Notes: generated by a model from the letters alone, not told the origin. Positions 9,097 to 18,559 are shown, numbered from the stretch's first letter. The stretch is 64,000 nt of DNA from Arthrobacter sp. cf158 (GCF_900106835.1 NZ_FNNR01000007.1:124001-188000), one strand, 5' to 3'. Translations and numbers: made by a program.

Positions 9097-12000
9097 GTGC
9101 GTGTGCTTATCGACTTGGACGATCGTCGTTTTGAGTGCGAGGTTGCCCATGCTGCGCCCGCCATCACGCTGTCCGACTTAGTGGAAGCCGCCGGCGGGCC
9201 CAGGGTTTCGCCGGACGAGCCGGTGTTCGTCAATGAGACAGAGGTCCGGGGTGCCACGCCACTCTCCGAACTGATTCTGCTCGAAGGCAGCCGCATCTCG
9301 CGAGCGCCCTGGCCTGTTCCGGACCGCGTACGGGGGTGGAGCCTGACGCTGGCCGGTGGTCAGCGTACCGGTGGTGTGGTGGACGTTCCGCAGGGGCGCG
9401 ACATGCTCGTTGGCAGGTCTCCCCAGGCCGATCTCAGCCTCCCCACCGAAAGTGCGTCGTGGGATCACTTCCGCCTTCGCCGCGAAGAGGACGGATTGCG
9501 GGTGGTGGATGGAGGTTCCACCAACGGCACCTTGGTCAATGGCGAACCCGTGGGCGAGGACGGTGTCCTGGTCACTCAGACAGCCACCATCACGGCAGGA
9601 GGCACGGTCCTTCTCCTCCGGCCAACCCTGGAGGAGACACCTGCTCCCGCTCCGGGGAGCCTGCACAACCTGACGCCGGCAGCGACCGCTCCCTTCAACA
9701 GACCTCCGCGACCCGGCCGCGCCCCGGCTGGCGACCCACTGGTCCCACCCAGCCGCAAAGACGTGCCGCCGGCCAACAAGTTCAGCTACATCACGGTGCT
9801 GGCGCCGCTGGTTATGGCTGTTGCGATGGTGATGATCCTGAGGGACATGCGCTTCGCCATGTTCGCCATGCTGAGTCCCGTGATGGCGGTGGGTATGTGG
9901 TTCGAGCAGAAGCGGCGCCACGCCCGCGGACTCAAGGAAGAGGCAGAGCGCTTTGACGGAGCCCTCCAGGAGTTCGAGCAGCAGATCCGTACGGCCGCTG
10001 AGGTGGAAACCGCCCGGAGGCACCGGATGGTCCCCGATCCCGCCACCGTTGTTCGTCGTCCTGCGCTTCCGGCCACCTCGCTGTGGCAGCGCCGTGCGGA
10101 CTCGGACGACTTCCTGGCCCTGCATGCCGGCACCGGTGACGTGCCGTGGAAGCCTGAGGTGGACCGGGCTGCCGGCTCGCGTCCCGACGAAAAAGTCAGG
10201 GAATCCCTCACAGCAGCCCGTCTCTTGGCCGCTCCCGTCCTGGTGGACCTGACCGACGCCGGCGTGGTGGGCATCGTTGGCTCGCGGGACGGCGCTTTGG
10301 CCTTGGCCCGCTCCCTGGTAGCCCAGGCCGCGGTACACGTTGGTCCTGCGGATCTGACAATCGGTGTTTTCTGTGATGCCGGCCGGGCCGATGAGTGGGA
10401 ATGGGCGTCCTGGCTTCCCCATACCCGCCAAACGGGCAGCAGCACCGGCGAGCGATGGATGTCCGCACACCGCGAGACGAGCCTGGCCATGCTGCGCACC
10501 CTCAAGGACTCTGTGGAAGAACTGCCCACGCCCGCTCTTATGGTGGTCCTCGATTCCGATGTCCTCACTGAAGGCAGGGACGCCCCGGCACGGGCACTGC
10601 TCGGCATGGGCCGTTCCGTCCCGGGCGGCCACATCAACCCGCAGCAGCGCCCGCCGCGAGTGGCGGGCATCGTCATCGCCACGTCCGAGGAGCAATTGCC
10701 GGCGTCTTGCACCACCATCATCAGGGTAGGGGCCGATGCTGCGGCCACCGTGGACCAACCGGAGGACCTGACCCGGGTGGAAGACGTCATCCTGGCGGGC
10801 CTCGACCAGGAAGAGGCCCTGCGCTGCGCCACACGGCTGGCACACTTCGATGATCCCGAACTCAGTGTCCCCGGGGCGTCCCTGCCCCCGCTGGTCCGAC
10901 TGCCCGGCTTGCTGGGGTACGAGCGCCCCGACGCGGCGACAATCCGCCGGATGTGGCAGGCCTCCACTGGTGTCTCCACACCCATAGGCACCGGCGAAAA
11001 CGGGACGCTGACACTGGACCTCGTCAAGGACGGTCCACACGGACTGGTGGGCGGCACCACCGGATCTGGAAAATCCGAGTTCCTGCGCTCGCTCGTTGCC
11101 GGCCTCGCTGCCCGCAACGATCCGACCCGTCTGAACTTCATCCTGGTTGACTTCAAGGGTGGCGCCGCCTTCAAGGCCTGCGAGCGCCTGCCGCACACCA
11201 TCGGAACCATCTCCAATCTGGACGAACAACTGGCGGACCGCGCCCTGATCGCTTTGGAAGCGGAGATGGAGCGCCGCCAGCGGGTTTTCGCGGAGGCAGG
11301 CGAGGGCATCGACAACCTCAACGCCTACTTGGCCACGAACCCGGCCGAACCAATGCCACGACTGCTGCTGGTCGTGGATGAGTTCGCCATGCTGGCCAAG
11401 GATTTCCCGGATGTGCTGACCGCCCTCGTCAGCATCGGCGCTGTGGGCCGCACCTTGGGAGTCCACATGATCCTGGCTACGCAGCGTCCGGCTGGTGTGG
11501 TGAGCGACGACATCCTCGCCAACACCAACCTGCGGGTGGCGTTGCGTGTCCAAAGCCGTGATGATTCCAACAACGTCATCGGAGTACCCGCCGCTTCTGC
11601 CATCGGCAGGGCGCAGATGGGCCGCGCCTTTGTGAAACTTGGCCAGGACGACATCACGCCGGTTCAGACCGCGCTGGTCACCGGTCAGGCACAGTTCGAC
11701 GGCGGTCCCGCCGTCGATGTTCGCGACATCCGTCAGTTCGGCGTCCCTGCTCCGGCACCGGCGGTTCCACGATCCGCAGCGGTTGACGAGAACGACCTTG
11801 ATCTCCTCATCGACGCCGTTGTGGAGGCCAACAGCGAGGCCGGCTACGCCCCGCCGCGGCAGGTGTGGCCCGAGGCCCTCGGCGAACGGGTAGAGCTTGA
11901 GGGTTTCGCGGTGGAAGCCGCTGCTGTGGATGGGTCCCCCCGGGTCCTTCCGACCGTGGGCCGTATCAATGGGTCAACCGTCCAGGTGGCCCTGCTGGAC

Positions 12001-13386
12001 GAGCCTGAACTGCAGCGTCAATCCGCCGCCGGATGGGACATGTCCGTGGGCAACCTGATGCTGATGGGTGTGGCAGGCTCCGGCACAAGCACAACCCTTG
12101 CTTCCATCGCGTTGGCGCTTGCACGGGAGACAGATCCAACCGATCTGGATCTGATGATTCTGGACATGGGCTCCGGGGATCTTGAGATGCTGAAACGCCT
12201 GCCGCACACCATGGCATACGTCGGAACGGGGGCCGGAGCCAAAGAGCAGCAAGCGCGTTTCCTGCGTCATCTGAGCACTGAACTGGAGAGCCGCCGCGCG
12301 GCGCCGGGAACGCATCGCCGCATGGTGGTGCTGCTTGACGGCCTGGCATCCCTCCGTGACGAATTCCAGGACTTTGAAGGGCAGCAACTTCTGGGCCTGC
12401 TGTACCGCGCCTACGCCGACGGCCCGGCTCTTGGCCTGTCCTTCGCCGTGACCACCACCCGCGCCAAAGCGGTCCCCTCGGTGATGAATGAAGTAACGCT
12501 CCAGAAGTGGCTTTTCCGGCTCGCCGATAATTACGACTACTCCTCGCTGGGCGTGCGGTCCAAGAATGTCCCCGCGGCACTCCCCGGGCGATGCGTGGAC
12601 CCTCGCACCTCTCTGCAAATGCACGTTGCAACGCCTGGGATCGGGATCGAGTCCGCCGTGGATCGCGTGCGGCAAGGCTGGGCAGATGCCCCCGCGAAGA
12701 CCACCGCGATCCGGAGCCTGCCTACTGACGTCACCATGGCGGATTTGGGCGTCAAGCCACAATTGGAAACCGAGCCGTGGCATATCCCTGTGGGAATCCG
12801 TGAAACAGACCTCGCGCCGGCCTTCCTGGAAATCTATGAAGGCGAGCACGCCCTGATCGCCGGGCCGGCCCGTTCGGGCAAGTCCACTTTGCTGCTGGCC
12901 TTGGCCGAGGCTGTTAGTGGCGTAGCCACCTCCAGGGGTCCGGCCCAGGTTTGGGGCATCTGCGACCGCCGCTCGCCGTTGGCCACCGCCAGCCTGGACA
13001 GGGTGGCCGTTGGCGCGGACGAGGTGCCGGCGCTGCTCGCCTCCCTGCGGATCGAGCGTGGTCCGGTGTTCCTGCTGATCGACGACGCCGAGCGTTTCGA
13101 GGACACGGACCAGTCCATTGCGGGGATCGTGGCCTCCGGGCCGCCGGGGCTGTGCATCATCGCGGCCGGGCGGGCGACTGACCTGCGTGGGCTATACAGC
13201 CATTGGACCAAGACCGTGCGTAAATCGCGCCTTGGCGTGCTGCTCCAGCCGGACGTAAATTACGACGGCGAGCTGCTGGGTACCAGCCTTCCACGGAAGG
13301 CACCCGTGGCGATGACAGCCGGACGCGGGTACGTAGGGGTGGGCGGGCAAATATCGCTCATCCAGTCGGTAAGCCCCGGGAGCTGA
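9097..13386 (+). CDS. EssC-like type VII secretion ATPase (FHA + FtsK/SpoIIIE)
   Basis: The product has 1,429 residues. Residues 1-75 form a small beta domain. Residues about 78-175 are an FHA domain (GRSPQADLSLP, later GSTNGTLVNG), which normally binds phosphothreonine. Two membrane segments lie at about 230-270. Three FtsK-like ATPase modules follow: D1 with Walker A GGTTGSGKS at about 652 and Walker B LLLVVDEF near 756; D2 with GVAGSGTS near 990, which lacks the Walker lysine; D3 with GPARSGKS near 1255 and VFLLIDDAE near 1325. This order matches Firmicutes EssC rather than mycobacterial EccC, which lacks FHA. The GTG start has AGGAGG 9 nt upstream. It is the motor expected to export the WXG100/RHS proteins encoded opposite. 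Confidence 0.9.
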   Translation: MRVLIDLDDRRFECEVAHAAPAITLSDLVEAAGGPRVSPDEPVFVNETEVRGATPLSELILLEGSRISRAPWPVPDRVRGWSLTLAGGQRTGGVVDVPQGRDMLVGRSPQADLSLPTESASWDHFRLRREEDGLRVVDGGSTNGTLVNGEPVGEDGVLVTQTATITAGGTVLLLRPTLEETPAPAPGSLHNLTPAATAPFNRPPRPGRAPAGDPLVPPSRKDVPPANKFSYITVLAPLVMAVAMVMILRDMRFAMFAMLSPVMAVGMWFEQKRRHARGLKEEAERFDGALQEFEQQIRTAAEVETARRHRMVPDPATVVRRPALPATSLWQRRADSDDFLALHAGTGDVPWKPEVDRAAGSRPDEKVRESLTAARLLAAPVLVDLTDAGVVGIVGSRDGALALARSLVAQAAVHVGPADLTIGVFCDAGRADEWEWASWLPHTRQTGSSTGERWMSAHRETSLAMLRTLKDSVEELPTPALMVVLDSDVLTEGRDAPARALLGMGRSVPGGHINPQQRPPRVAGIVIATSEEQLPASCTTIIRVGADAAATVDQPEDLTRVEDVILAGLDQEEALRCATRLAHFDDPELSVPGASLPPLVRLPGLLGYERPDAATIRRMWQASTGVSTPIGTGENGTLTLDLVKDGPHGLVGGTTGSGKSEFLRSLVAGLAARNDPTRLNFILVDFKGGAAFKACERLPHTIGTISNLDEQLADRALIALEAEMERRQRVFAEAGEGIDNLNAYLATNPAEPMPRLLLVVDEFAMLAKDFPDVLTALVSIGAVGRTLGVHMILATQRPAGVVSDDILANTNLRVALRVQSRDDSNNVIGVPAASAIGRAQMGRAFVKLGQDDITPVQTALVTGQAQFDGGPAVDVRDIRQFGVPAPAPAVPRSAAVDENDLDLLIDAVVEANSEAGYAPPRQVWPEALGERVELEGFAVEAAAVDGSPRVLPTVGRINGSTVQVALLDEPELQRQSAAGWDMSVGNLMLMGVAGSGTSTTLASIALALARETDPTDLDLMILDMGSGDLEMLKRLPHTMAYVGTGAGAKEQQARFLRHLSTELESRRAAPGTHRRMVVLLDGLASLRDEFQDFEGQQLLGLLYRAYADGPALGLSFAVTTTRAKAVPSVMNEVTLQKWLFRLADNYDYSSLGVRSKNVPAALPGRCVDPRTSLQMHVATPGIGIESAVDRVRQGWADAPAKTTAIRSLPTDVTMADLGVKPQLETEPWHIPVGIRETDLAPAFLEIYEGEHALIAGPARSGKSTLLLALAEAVSGVATSRGPAQVWGICDRRSPLATASLDRVAVGADEVPALLASLRIERGPVFLLIDDAERFEDTDQSIAGIVASGPPGLCIIAAGRATDLRGLYSHWTKTVRKSRLGVLLQPDVNYDGELLGTSLPRKAPVAMTAGRGYVGVGGQISLIQSVSPGS

Positions 13387-13457
13387 ACGGACGGGCAGCA
13401 GGCGCCCTGCCCTGGATGGCCTTGGGAATCAGATCGATAGCTTTGGAGAGTACGGAC

Positions 13458-15440
13458 ATGCAATTGGCACAGACGGGGCAGGCGCTCGGGGCTTCTTACC
13501 GCTTCGGCGAACGGGTTGGTTCCGGAGCTGTTGGCGAGGTCTGGACTGTCACTTCGACGGACGGCCGGACGTTGGCGGCCAAAGTGCTGCGTCCGGAGCA
13601 TGCCGATGATCCATCCCTGGTGGAGAGGTTTGTCCGCGAGCGATCCGTGCTGTTGGGACTGCAGGACTCCCACATCGTTACGGTGCGGGACATGGTGGTT
13701 GAGGGTGAACGGCTCGCCATCGTCATGGACTACGTTGCTGGCGGCTCGTTGCGTGACATGGTCCAGGAAGCCGGACCGCTGGCACCCGAAGATGCCGTGA
13801 ACGTTGCCGCTGAAATCTTCGATGCCCTCGCCTTCGCCCATTCGCGCGGGGTAACCCACCGGGATATCAAGCCGGACAATGTGCTCCTCGCCCGTCCGTG
13901 GTCCGAGCGTGAAGTCGGGGACGTCAGGGTCTCCGACTTCGGAATTTCCGACGTCGTGGGCGAGAAAATCCGCCAGACCACCGGACTTATTGGCACTCCG
14001 CAATACATGCCTCCCGAGCTCATCAGCCAAGGCCGGTCCGGGCCTCCCGGCGACATTTACTCCACGGGCGTCCTGCTGTACGAGCTCCTTGCCGGACGGA
14101 CTCCATTCGCGGGTCCCGGCACCGACTTCAGTGTTGCATACCGCCATGTTTCCGCACGTCCGCCGCGGATTCCCGTGGACGACGCACTCTGGGGCGTCCT
14201 CGATCAGTTGCTGTCCAAGGATCCTGCTTCCCGCCCCACTGCCCGTGAGGCTGCTTCGACGCTCCGGAGGCTGGCACCCGGTCTTGCGGGCAGCAGTCCC
14301 ATCGCCCGGGGGGAAGCCCCCGAAGATTTCGACGACGTCGAACGTCCTGCCACGGTGGTGCGCGGCGCCTTTACCGATGACGAACTCGCGGCCTTTGCGG
14401 CGACCCCACCTGCCGACGTCGAGGCCGTGGTCCCGGACCTCGGGCAAGCCGGCAGCGCCACCATTGCCCGCCCCATGCCACGCCGCGAAATCCGGCCGAT
14501 GGCGGAGGAGCGGCCAAGGGAGAAGGAGGCCACCCCGTTTTGGCGGACCCGCAAAGCGCTGCTCCTTGCCTGTGGCGCGGTCTTACTGATCGTGGCGATG
14601 GTAGTGGGCTTCGTTCTCCTGTCCCCCGCCACCCAGCAGGCCGCCCCCACGCCTCCCGGACAGCAGGTGTCGGCGCAGTTGCAAGACCCGGCCCTACCCA
14701 CGGGGCTCACCATTTCCCGGAGTGCCACGTATGAGCCGTCATCCGGACAGGTCCGCTTGACGGTGTCCTACTCGGCGCAGAAGGCGCCCTTGTCTGGTGA
14801 GTTCCTCGAGGTCATTCCGGGGCTGGCTGATGGAGAATCATGCCCCGCTGTGACGTGGGATGGCGGCACCGTGAGCCGAAACCAGGCCTCCGTCACCGGC
14901 GTGGATGTGGCCTGCGGCTGGAAACTGTCCGGCGTGGAGCTCCCCGCCGGCGGGTCAGTGCAGCTGACCGCCAAGGTGCCGGTGGCACCCGCAGACCAGA
15001 AGGCATTGGACGGGTGGCTGCGCGCCGCGTCCCAGGCAACCACGGCAGCCACCCAGGATCCTGCCGTCAAAGGCACCGCTTACCCCGTCCAACGACTAAA
15101 GGGTGTGGAGGTGCGGACGCCTGCCCGGGTGGTAACGCCCAGCCCCTTGAAAATCACTCTGGTTCCCGTGTGGGCCGGCGGGGCCGATGAACTCAATCCG
15201 CTCTACGTCAGCCCCGCTTCAGGCAAACCTTCGCAAATGCTCTCCGCTGTCACCGGCGGTGAAAAGGGCGTGCGATTCTCCGACGGCTGCGGCGGTGCTT
15301 TGGCAGTGGACAGCTCAGGGCTCACAGTGACGGCCTTGCAGATCACGCCACAGTGCACGGTGCGGGCAAGCGTCGGAAACTTCACTGAGCTCCAGTCCAC
15401 GCCTTTCGGCATTACATCGCGGGAGAACGCTGGCGAGTAA
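13458..15440 (+). CDS. Transmembrane Ser/Thr protein kinase (PknB-like)
   Basis: The product has 660 residues. The kinase domain spans about 14-275: glycine loop VGSGAVGEV (20-28), catalytic Lys42, HRDIKPDN (134-141), DFG (160-162), activation segment GTPQYMPPE. A low-complexity juxtamembrane part precedes one membrane segment at about 366-388, then a roughly 270-residue extracytoplasmic part with paired cysteines and no PASTA repeats. ATG 13458 is chosen for GGAG 9 nt upstream. It follows the EssC-like gene by 71 nt on the same strand. Because EssC carries an FHA domain, the kinase probably phosphorylates a component of the secretion system (inference from domain pairing). Confidence 0.88.
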   Translation: MQLAQTGQALGASYRFGERVGSGAVGEVWTVTSTDGRTLAAKVLRPEHADDPSLVERFVRERSVLLGLQDSHIVTVRDMVVEGERLAIVMDYVAGGSLRDMVQEAGPLAPEDAVNVAAEIFDALAFAHSRGVTHRDIKPDNVLLARPWSEREVGDVRVSDFGISDVVGEKIRQTTGLIGTPQYMPPELISQGRSGPPGDIYSTGVLLYELLAGRTPFAGPGTDFSVAYRHVSARPPRIPVDDALWGVLDQLLSKDPASRPTAREAASTLRRLAPGLAGSSPIARGEAPEDFDDVERPATVVRGAFTDDELAAFAATPPADVEAVVPDLGQAGSATIARPMPRREIRPMAEERPREKEATPFWRTRKALLLACGAVLLIVAMVVGFVLLSPATQQAAPTPPGQQVSAQLQDPALPTGLTISRSATYEPSSGQVRLTVSYSAQKAPLSGEFLEVIPGLADGESCPAVTWDGGTVSRNQASVTGVDVACGWKLSGVELPAGGSVQLTAKVPVAPADQKALDGWLRAASQATTAATQDPAVKGTAYPVQRLKGVEVRTPARVVTPSPLKITLVPVWAGGADELNPLYVSPASGKPSQMLSAVTGGEKGVRFSDGCGGALAVDSSGLTVTALQITPQCTVRASVGNFTELQSTPFGITSRENAGE

Positions 15441-15588
15441 CTGTCCCATCGCCTAACTGTCCCGTCGCCGCGGCGGGATCTCAGTACTCTCAAAGCCGTG
15501 AGACCTAACCCTTCGGCGCGTCCAGGAGTAGATTAAGCCCGGATGCCGGATGACACCCTCGGAACCGACGCGGACCGTGGAGGCAACA

Positions 15589-16170
15589 ATGGCCAAGCGA
15601 ACAGGCAAGAGCACCGACTACGAGTTCGTCACGGTGTGGCGCGTCGCCGGAACCCGCGAGGAAGTAGTGGACGTCTTGGGCAACGCCGGGACGCTCAAAC
15701 AATGGTGGCCCGCCGTCTACCTCACAGTCACGCCCGTGGCCCACGGCGGCCCCGACGGCGTTGGCGCTTCTTTTGACCTCCATACCAAGGGGTGGCTCCC
15801 CTACACCCTGAAATGGCGCCTCACTGTTACCGAACCGGTCACCTTGGACGGCTTCGCGTTGACAGCCAAGGGCGATCTCAACGGCACAGGCCGCTGGACG
15901 TTCCAGACCGACGGCCCGGAAGTCGTCATCACCTACGACTGGCGGGTCAGCGCAGCCAAACCCCTCCTGCGCCGCCTGAGCTGGCTCCTCAAACCCGCCT
16001 TCTCCGCCAATCACCACTGGGCCATGGCGCGCGGTGAGGAGAGCCTGAAACTTGAGCTCCGCCGTCGACGTTCGCCTGCGGGCTCACCACGCGTTCCCGA
16101 ACCGCCTGAAGCTACGTTCGTGCGGCGCGAGGGGTTAGATCCCACGACATTCACGCTGCCAAAGCCGTGA
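15589..16170 (+). CDS. SRPBCC (START/polyketide cyclase-like) family protein
   Basis: The product has 193 residues. The N-terminal strand, VWRVAGTREEV helix, LGNAGTLKQWWP and later VVITYDWRVSAAKPLL followed by a long C-terminal helix match small-molecule-binding SRPBCC folds. ATG 15589 has GGAGG 5 nt upstream and is preferred over ATG 15550. The C-terminus is an Arg/Pro-rich tail of about 30 residues. It stands alone between the T7SS-like operon and the YcnI region; ligand and role are unknown. Confidence 0.75.
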   Translation: MAKRTGKSTDYEFVTVWRVAGTREEVVDVLGNAGTLKQWWPAVYLTVTPVAHGGPDGVGASFDLHTKGWLPYTLKWRLTVTEPVTLDGFALTAKGDLNGTGRWTFQTDGPEVVITYDWRVSAAKPLLRRLSWLLKPAFSANHHWAMARGEESLKLELRRRRSPAGSPRVPEPPEATFVRREGLDPTTFTLPKP

Positions 16171-16291
16171 GAGCTACTCCTCGGCGTCACTATCCACATA
16201 CGCACCCATCCGAGGCCAGACCGGCACCGAACTCCCGATAGAATCAAGACGCTGACAATCAGGCAGCGGCCGCAGAGAAGAGGGAGGACCC

Positions 16292-16912
16292 GTGCGTAGA
16301 ACGCAGATTCGGGCACCTTTTCATGCTCTGCGATCAAGTGCGATCGCCCTGGTGATAGTGCTCCTCGCGGCCGGGGCACACGTGGTGGGTGGTGGAGCGC
16401 TTCCGACTACCCCAGTAATGCTGGCGCTCGTCGCATTGACGGCGTTGGCCACAACGCTGGCCACGCGTTTCAAGCTGAACGTCGTCACCATGACGACGCT
16501 TTTGGGCGCAGGACAGTTGGCGCTTCACGAGGCCTTCACTGCCCTGAGCCCCATCACGGCCATCGGTCCAGGAGGGAACCACCACCTCGGTGGCGAATCC
16601 CTGACCCCCGGGATGGATATCGCAGCGACCCACACCCATGAGCTCGGGACAGCCTTCGGCGCCTTGATGTTGCTGAGTCACATCCTGGCCACCCTTGCTT
16701 CCGCCGTCGTCCTGGCCAAGGGCGAGGACGCGCTGTGGCAGCTCGCCGCGTGGCTGCGTCCGCTGCTCTCCCTGCCCAGCTTGGTGTTCAGGCCCGACGC
16801 CGGTGCCTCGCCGCTGGCTGCAGGCGCACCTGACGTTTTCATCCCCCGCCCCTGGCGGAACCTAAGGCAAGACAGCCGACGAGGCCCGCCCGCCGTCGTC
16901 GTACTTCCTTAA
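16292..16912 (+). CDS. Small membrane protein upstream of ycnI, possibly copper-related
   Basis: The product has 206 residues with about four hydrophobic segments (residues 15-35, 40-58, 65-85, 113-140). Histidines cluster in the loop GGNHHLGG and in ATHTHELG, facing or near a membrane segment. GTG 16292 has GGGAGGA upstream. It lies just before ycnI on the same strand. I do not recognise a named family; similar small His-containing membrane proteins often accompany ycnI in actinobacteria, so a copper-handling role is a guess from context and histidines. Confidence 0.6.
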   Translation: MRRTQIRAPFHALRSSAIALVIVLLAAGAHVVGGGALPTTPVMLALVALTALATTLATRFKLNVVTMTTLLGAGQLALHEAFTALSPITAIGPGGNHHLGGESLTPGMDIAATHTHELGTAFGALMLLSHILATLASAVVLAKGEDALWQLAAWLRPLLSLPSLVFRPDAGASPLAAGAPDVFIPRPWRNLRQDSRRGPPAVVVLP

Positions 16913-17029
16913 TTCCGCCCGGCACCAACGTGACGCCACTGCGCGCCGCAACCGCAAAGCCTTTGCATGGTGACGGGCCCACAACCCGTACCCCGCGCCC
17001 CTCAATGGGCGCCCCCGAAAGGCAATCCC

Positions 17030-17767
17030 ATGAAGAAGTCCTCGCTCCGCCGTACCCTGTCCGCAACCGCCGTCGCTGGTGGCACAGCTGCCCTGATGAT
17101 GGCGGGAATCGCAGGAGCATCCGCTCACGTTTCCGTGGATCCCAACAAGACTGCCGCCAATTCCTATGCGCTGCTCACGTTTGGTGTTCCCCACGGTTGC
17201 GGTACGTCCGGCACCACCAAGATTGCCATCAGCCTGCCTGAGGAACTGACCGACGCAACACCCACCGTGAACGCCAACTGGACGGTGGAGAAGGTCACAG
17301 AGAACCTGACTGAGCCCAGGAAACTGGAGGATGGCACGTCCATCACCAAGCGGACCAGCCAGATCGTCTACACGGCCAAGGCACCGCTTGATCCGCACAT
17401 GCGTGATGCACTGGTGCTCTCGGTCAAGCTGCCGGATGCCGCCGGCAAGACTATCTACTTCCCCACGTACCAGACCTGCGAGACGGGTAAGACGGACTGG
17501 ATCGAGATCCCCAAAGACGGCCAGAGCGAGGATGACCTGAAGTCGCCCGCACCGGCCATCGCGATCACCCCGGCCGATGCCGCGGGTGACCACCACGCCG
17601 CATCCACCGAGTCCACGGAACAAGCTGCAGCCGTGACCGACGACGGTTCGCAGGCACGTAGCTGGGCGGGCTTGATCGCAGGCATCGCCGGACTCGGCCT
17701 GGGCGGCGCGGCGTTCTTCCGCAGCCGTTCCGCCAAGCCGGCAGTCGCCAAGGTCGACTCCAAGTAA
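17030..17767 (+). CDS. ycnI: YcnI family (DUF1775) copper-associated membrane protein
   Basis: The product has 245 residues. A Sec signal peptide (residues 1 to about 28, ending GASA) is followed directly by HVSVDP; in this family the mature N-terminal His, with a buried Trp, binds Cu(II). The DUF1775 beta-sandwich runs to about 185 (GVPHGCGTSGTTKI, NWTVEKV, FPTYQTC), then a Thr/Ala-rich linker and a C-terminal membrane helix (SWAGLIAGIAGLGLGGAAFF). ATG 17030 was chosen because it begins MKKSS at the signal peptide; an upstream frame from 16967 lacks signal features. It is followed by a strong terminator. CopC/CopD genes are not adjacent. Confidence 0.88.
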   Translation: MKKSSLRRTLSATAVAGGTAALMMAGIAGASAHVSVDPNKTAANSYALLTFGVPHGCGTSGTTKIAISLPEELTDATPTVNANWTVEKVTENLTEPRKLEDGTSITKRTSQIVYTAKAPLDPHMRDALVLSVKLPDAAGKTIYFPTYQTCETGKTDWIEIPKDGQSEDDLKSPAPAIAITPADAAGDHHAASTESTEQAAAVTDDGSQARSWAGLIAGIAGLGLGGAAFFRSRSAKPAVAKVDSK

Positions 17768-17775
17768 CTGACGCT

Positions 17776-17814
17776 GGATTGGCGCCCGGAAGATCACAAT
17801 CCGGGCGCCAATCC
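17776..17814 (+). terminator. Strong hairpin terminator after ycnI
   Basis: A perfect 15-bp stem (GGATTGGCGCCCGGA and its complement) with a 9-nt loop lies 8 nt after the ycnI stop. It has no U-run, as is common for actinobacterial terminators. Confidence 0.8.
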
Positions 17815-17871
17815 GCACCCTTGCCCGTGGCTGAATTGACTCCCGTCACACCCGCAGCAAGGCTGGTGCCC

Positions 17872-18504
17872 ATGTGGACTCAGCGCATCAAAACCGGACT
17901 TGTCACGACGACGGCAGCCGCTTCACTGCTGCTTCTTGCGGCCTGTGGGCCCAGCCCCAGCCCGGCGGGAACAAGCAGTGCCCCGCCCACTTCATCAACC
18001 CCGTCTGCGTCGGCCTCGTCTTCAGCGACGGCAACCACCACTCCGTCTCCCTCGCCAACAGCGACGTCCGCCGCCCCTGCCGCCCCCGGTCTCTGCAAAG
18101 CTGACTCGCTGACCGCGGCCACGGATTCCACCGGCGGCGGCGCGGCCGGCAGCATCTACGAAAAGCTGATCCTCACCAACTCCGGCACGGCCCCCTGCAT
18201 CCTGGAAGGATTCGCCGGGGTCTCCTTGACTGCCGACGCCGCTGGTGAACCGATCGGCGAACCGGCCACCCGCGAAACCACAACGCCGGTCACAAAAATC
18301 GAGCTTGCTCCTGGCAAGTCTGCCTGGGCTGAAATCCGGTACACGCAGGCCGGCAACTACGGCGATTGCACCAAGGTGGCTGCGGCCGGGTTCCGGATCT
18401 ACCCGCCGAATGACACTGCGTCACTGTTCATCGCGGAACCCCACGATGCTTGCAGCAACGCAGGTATCAAGCTCCTGACCATCACCGCGTTCCAAGCAGT
18501 CTGA
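17872..18504 (+). CDS. DUF4232-type lipoprotein
   Basis: The product has 210 residues. The signal peptide ends LLLLAACG, a canonical lipobox with the Cys at about 24. A Ser/Thr/Pro-rich linker of roughly 45 residues follows, then a C-terminal beta domain with LTNSGTAPCILEGFAGVSL, the hallmark of DUF4232, and paired cysteines. ATG 17872 starts MWTQRIK and has AAGG upstream. It is a cell-surface lipoprotein of unknown function, flanked on both sides by perfect hairpins, so it is probably transcribed alone. Confidence 0.82.
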   Translation: MWTQRIKTGLVTTTAAASLLLLAACGPSPSPAGTSSAPPTSSTPSASASSSATATTTPSPSPTATSAAPAAPGLCKADSLTAATDSTGGGAAGSIYEKLILTNSGTAPCILEGFAGVSLTADAAGEPIGEPATRETTTPVTKIELAPGKSAWAEIRYTQAGNYGDCTKVAAAGFRIYPPNDTASLFIAEPHDACSNAGIKLLTITAFQAV

Positions 18505-18510
18505 GCATCT

Positions 18511-18547
18511 CCCCACGGCTCCGGCTTATTCTGTCGGAGCCGTGGGG
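18511..18547 (+). terminator. Hairpin terminator abutting the lhr promoter
   Basis: A perfect 13-bp stem (CCCCACGGCTCCG and its complement) with an 11-nt loop begins 6 nt after the DUF4232 stop. The 3' arm ends immediately before the candidate -10 box of lhr at 18548. Confidence 0.75.
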
Positions 18548-18553
18548 CATGAT
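18548..18553 (+). promoter_or_regulatory. Leaderless-type -10 box (CATGAT) of lhr
   Basis: CATGAT is followed by exactly 6 nt and then ATG 18560. This spacing places the transcription start at the start codon. It also explains why GGAGG sits too close to the ATG to act as a ribosome site. Confidence 0.5.
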
Positions 18554-18559
18554 GGAGGA

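Noticed and set aside
9178..11553. 791-residue minus-strand open frame
   Set aside because: It is opposite the EssC-like ATPase, whose motifs are clear; the frame is His/Gly/Arg-rich without any domain.
18542..18559. GTG 18542 as start of lhr
   Set aside because: It lies within the 3' arm of the preceding terminator; ATG 18560 has the leaderless promoter spacing.
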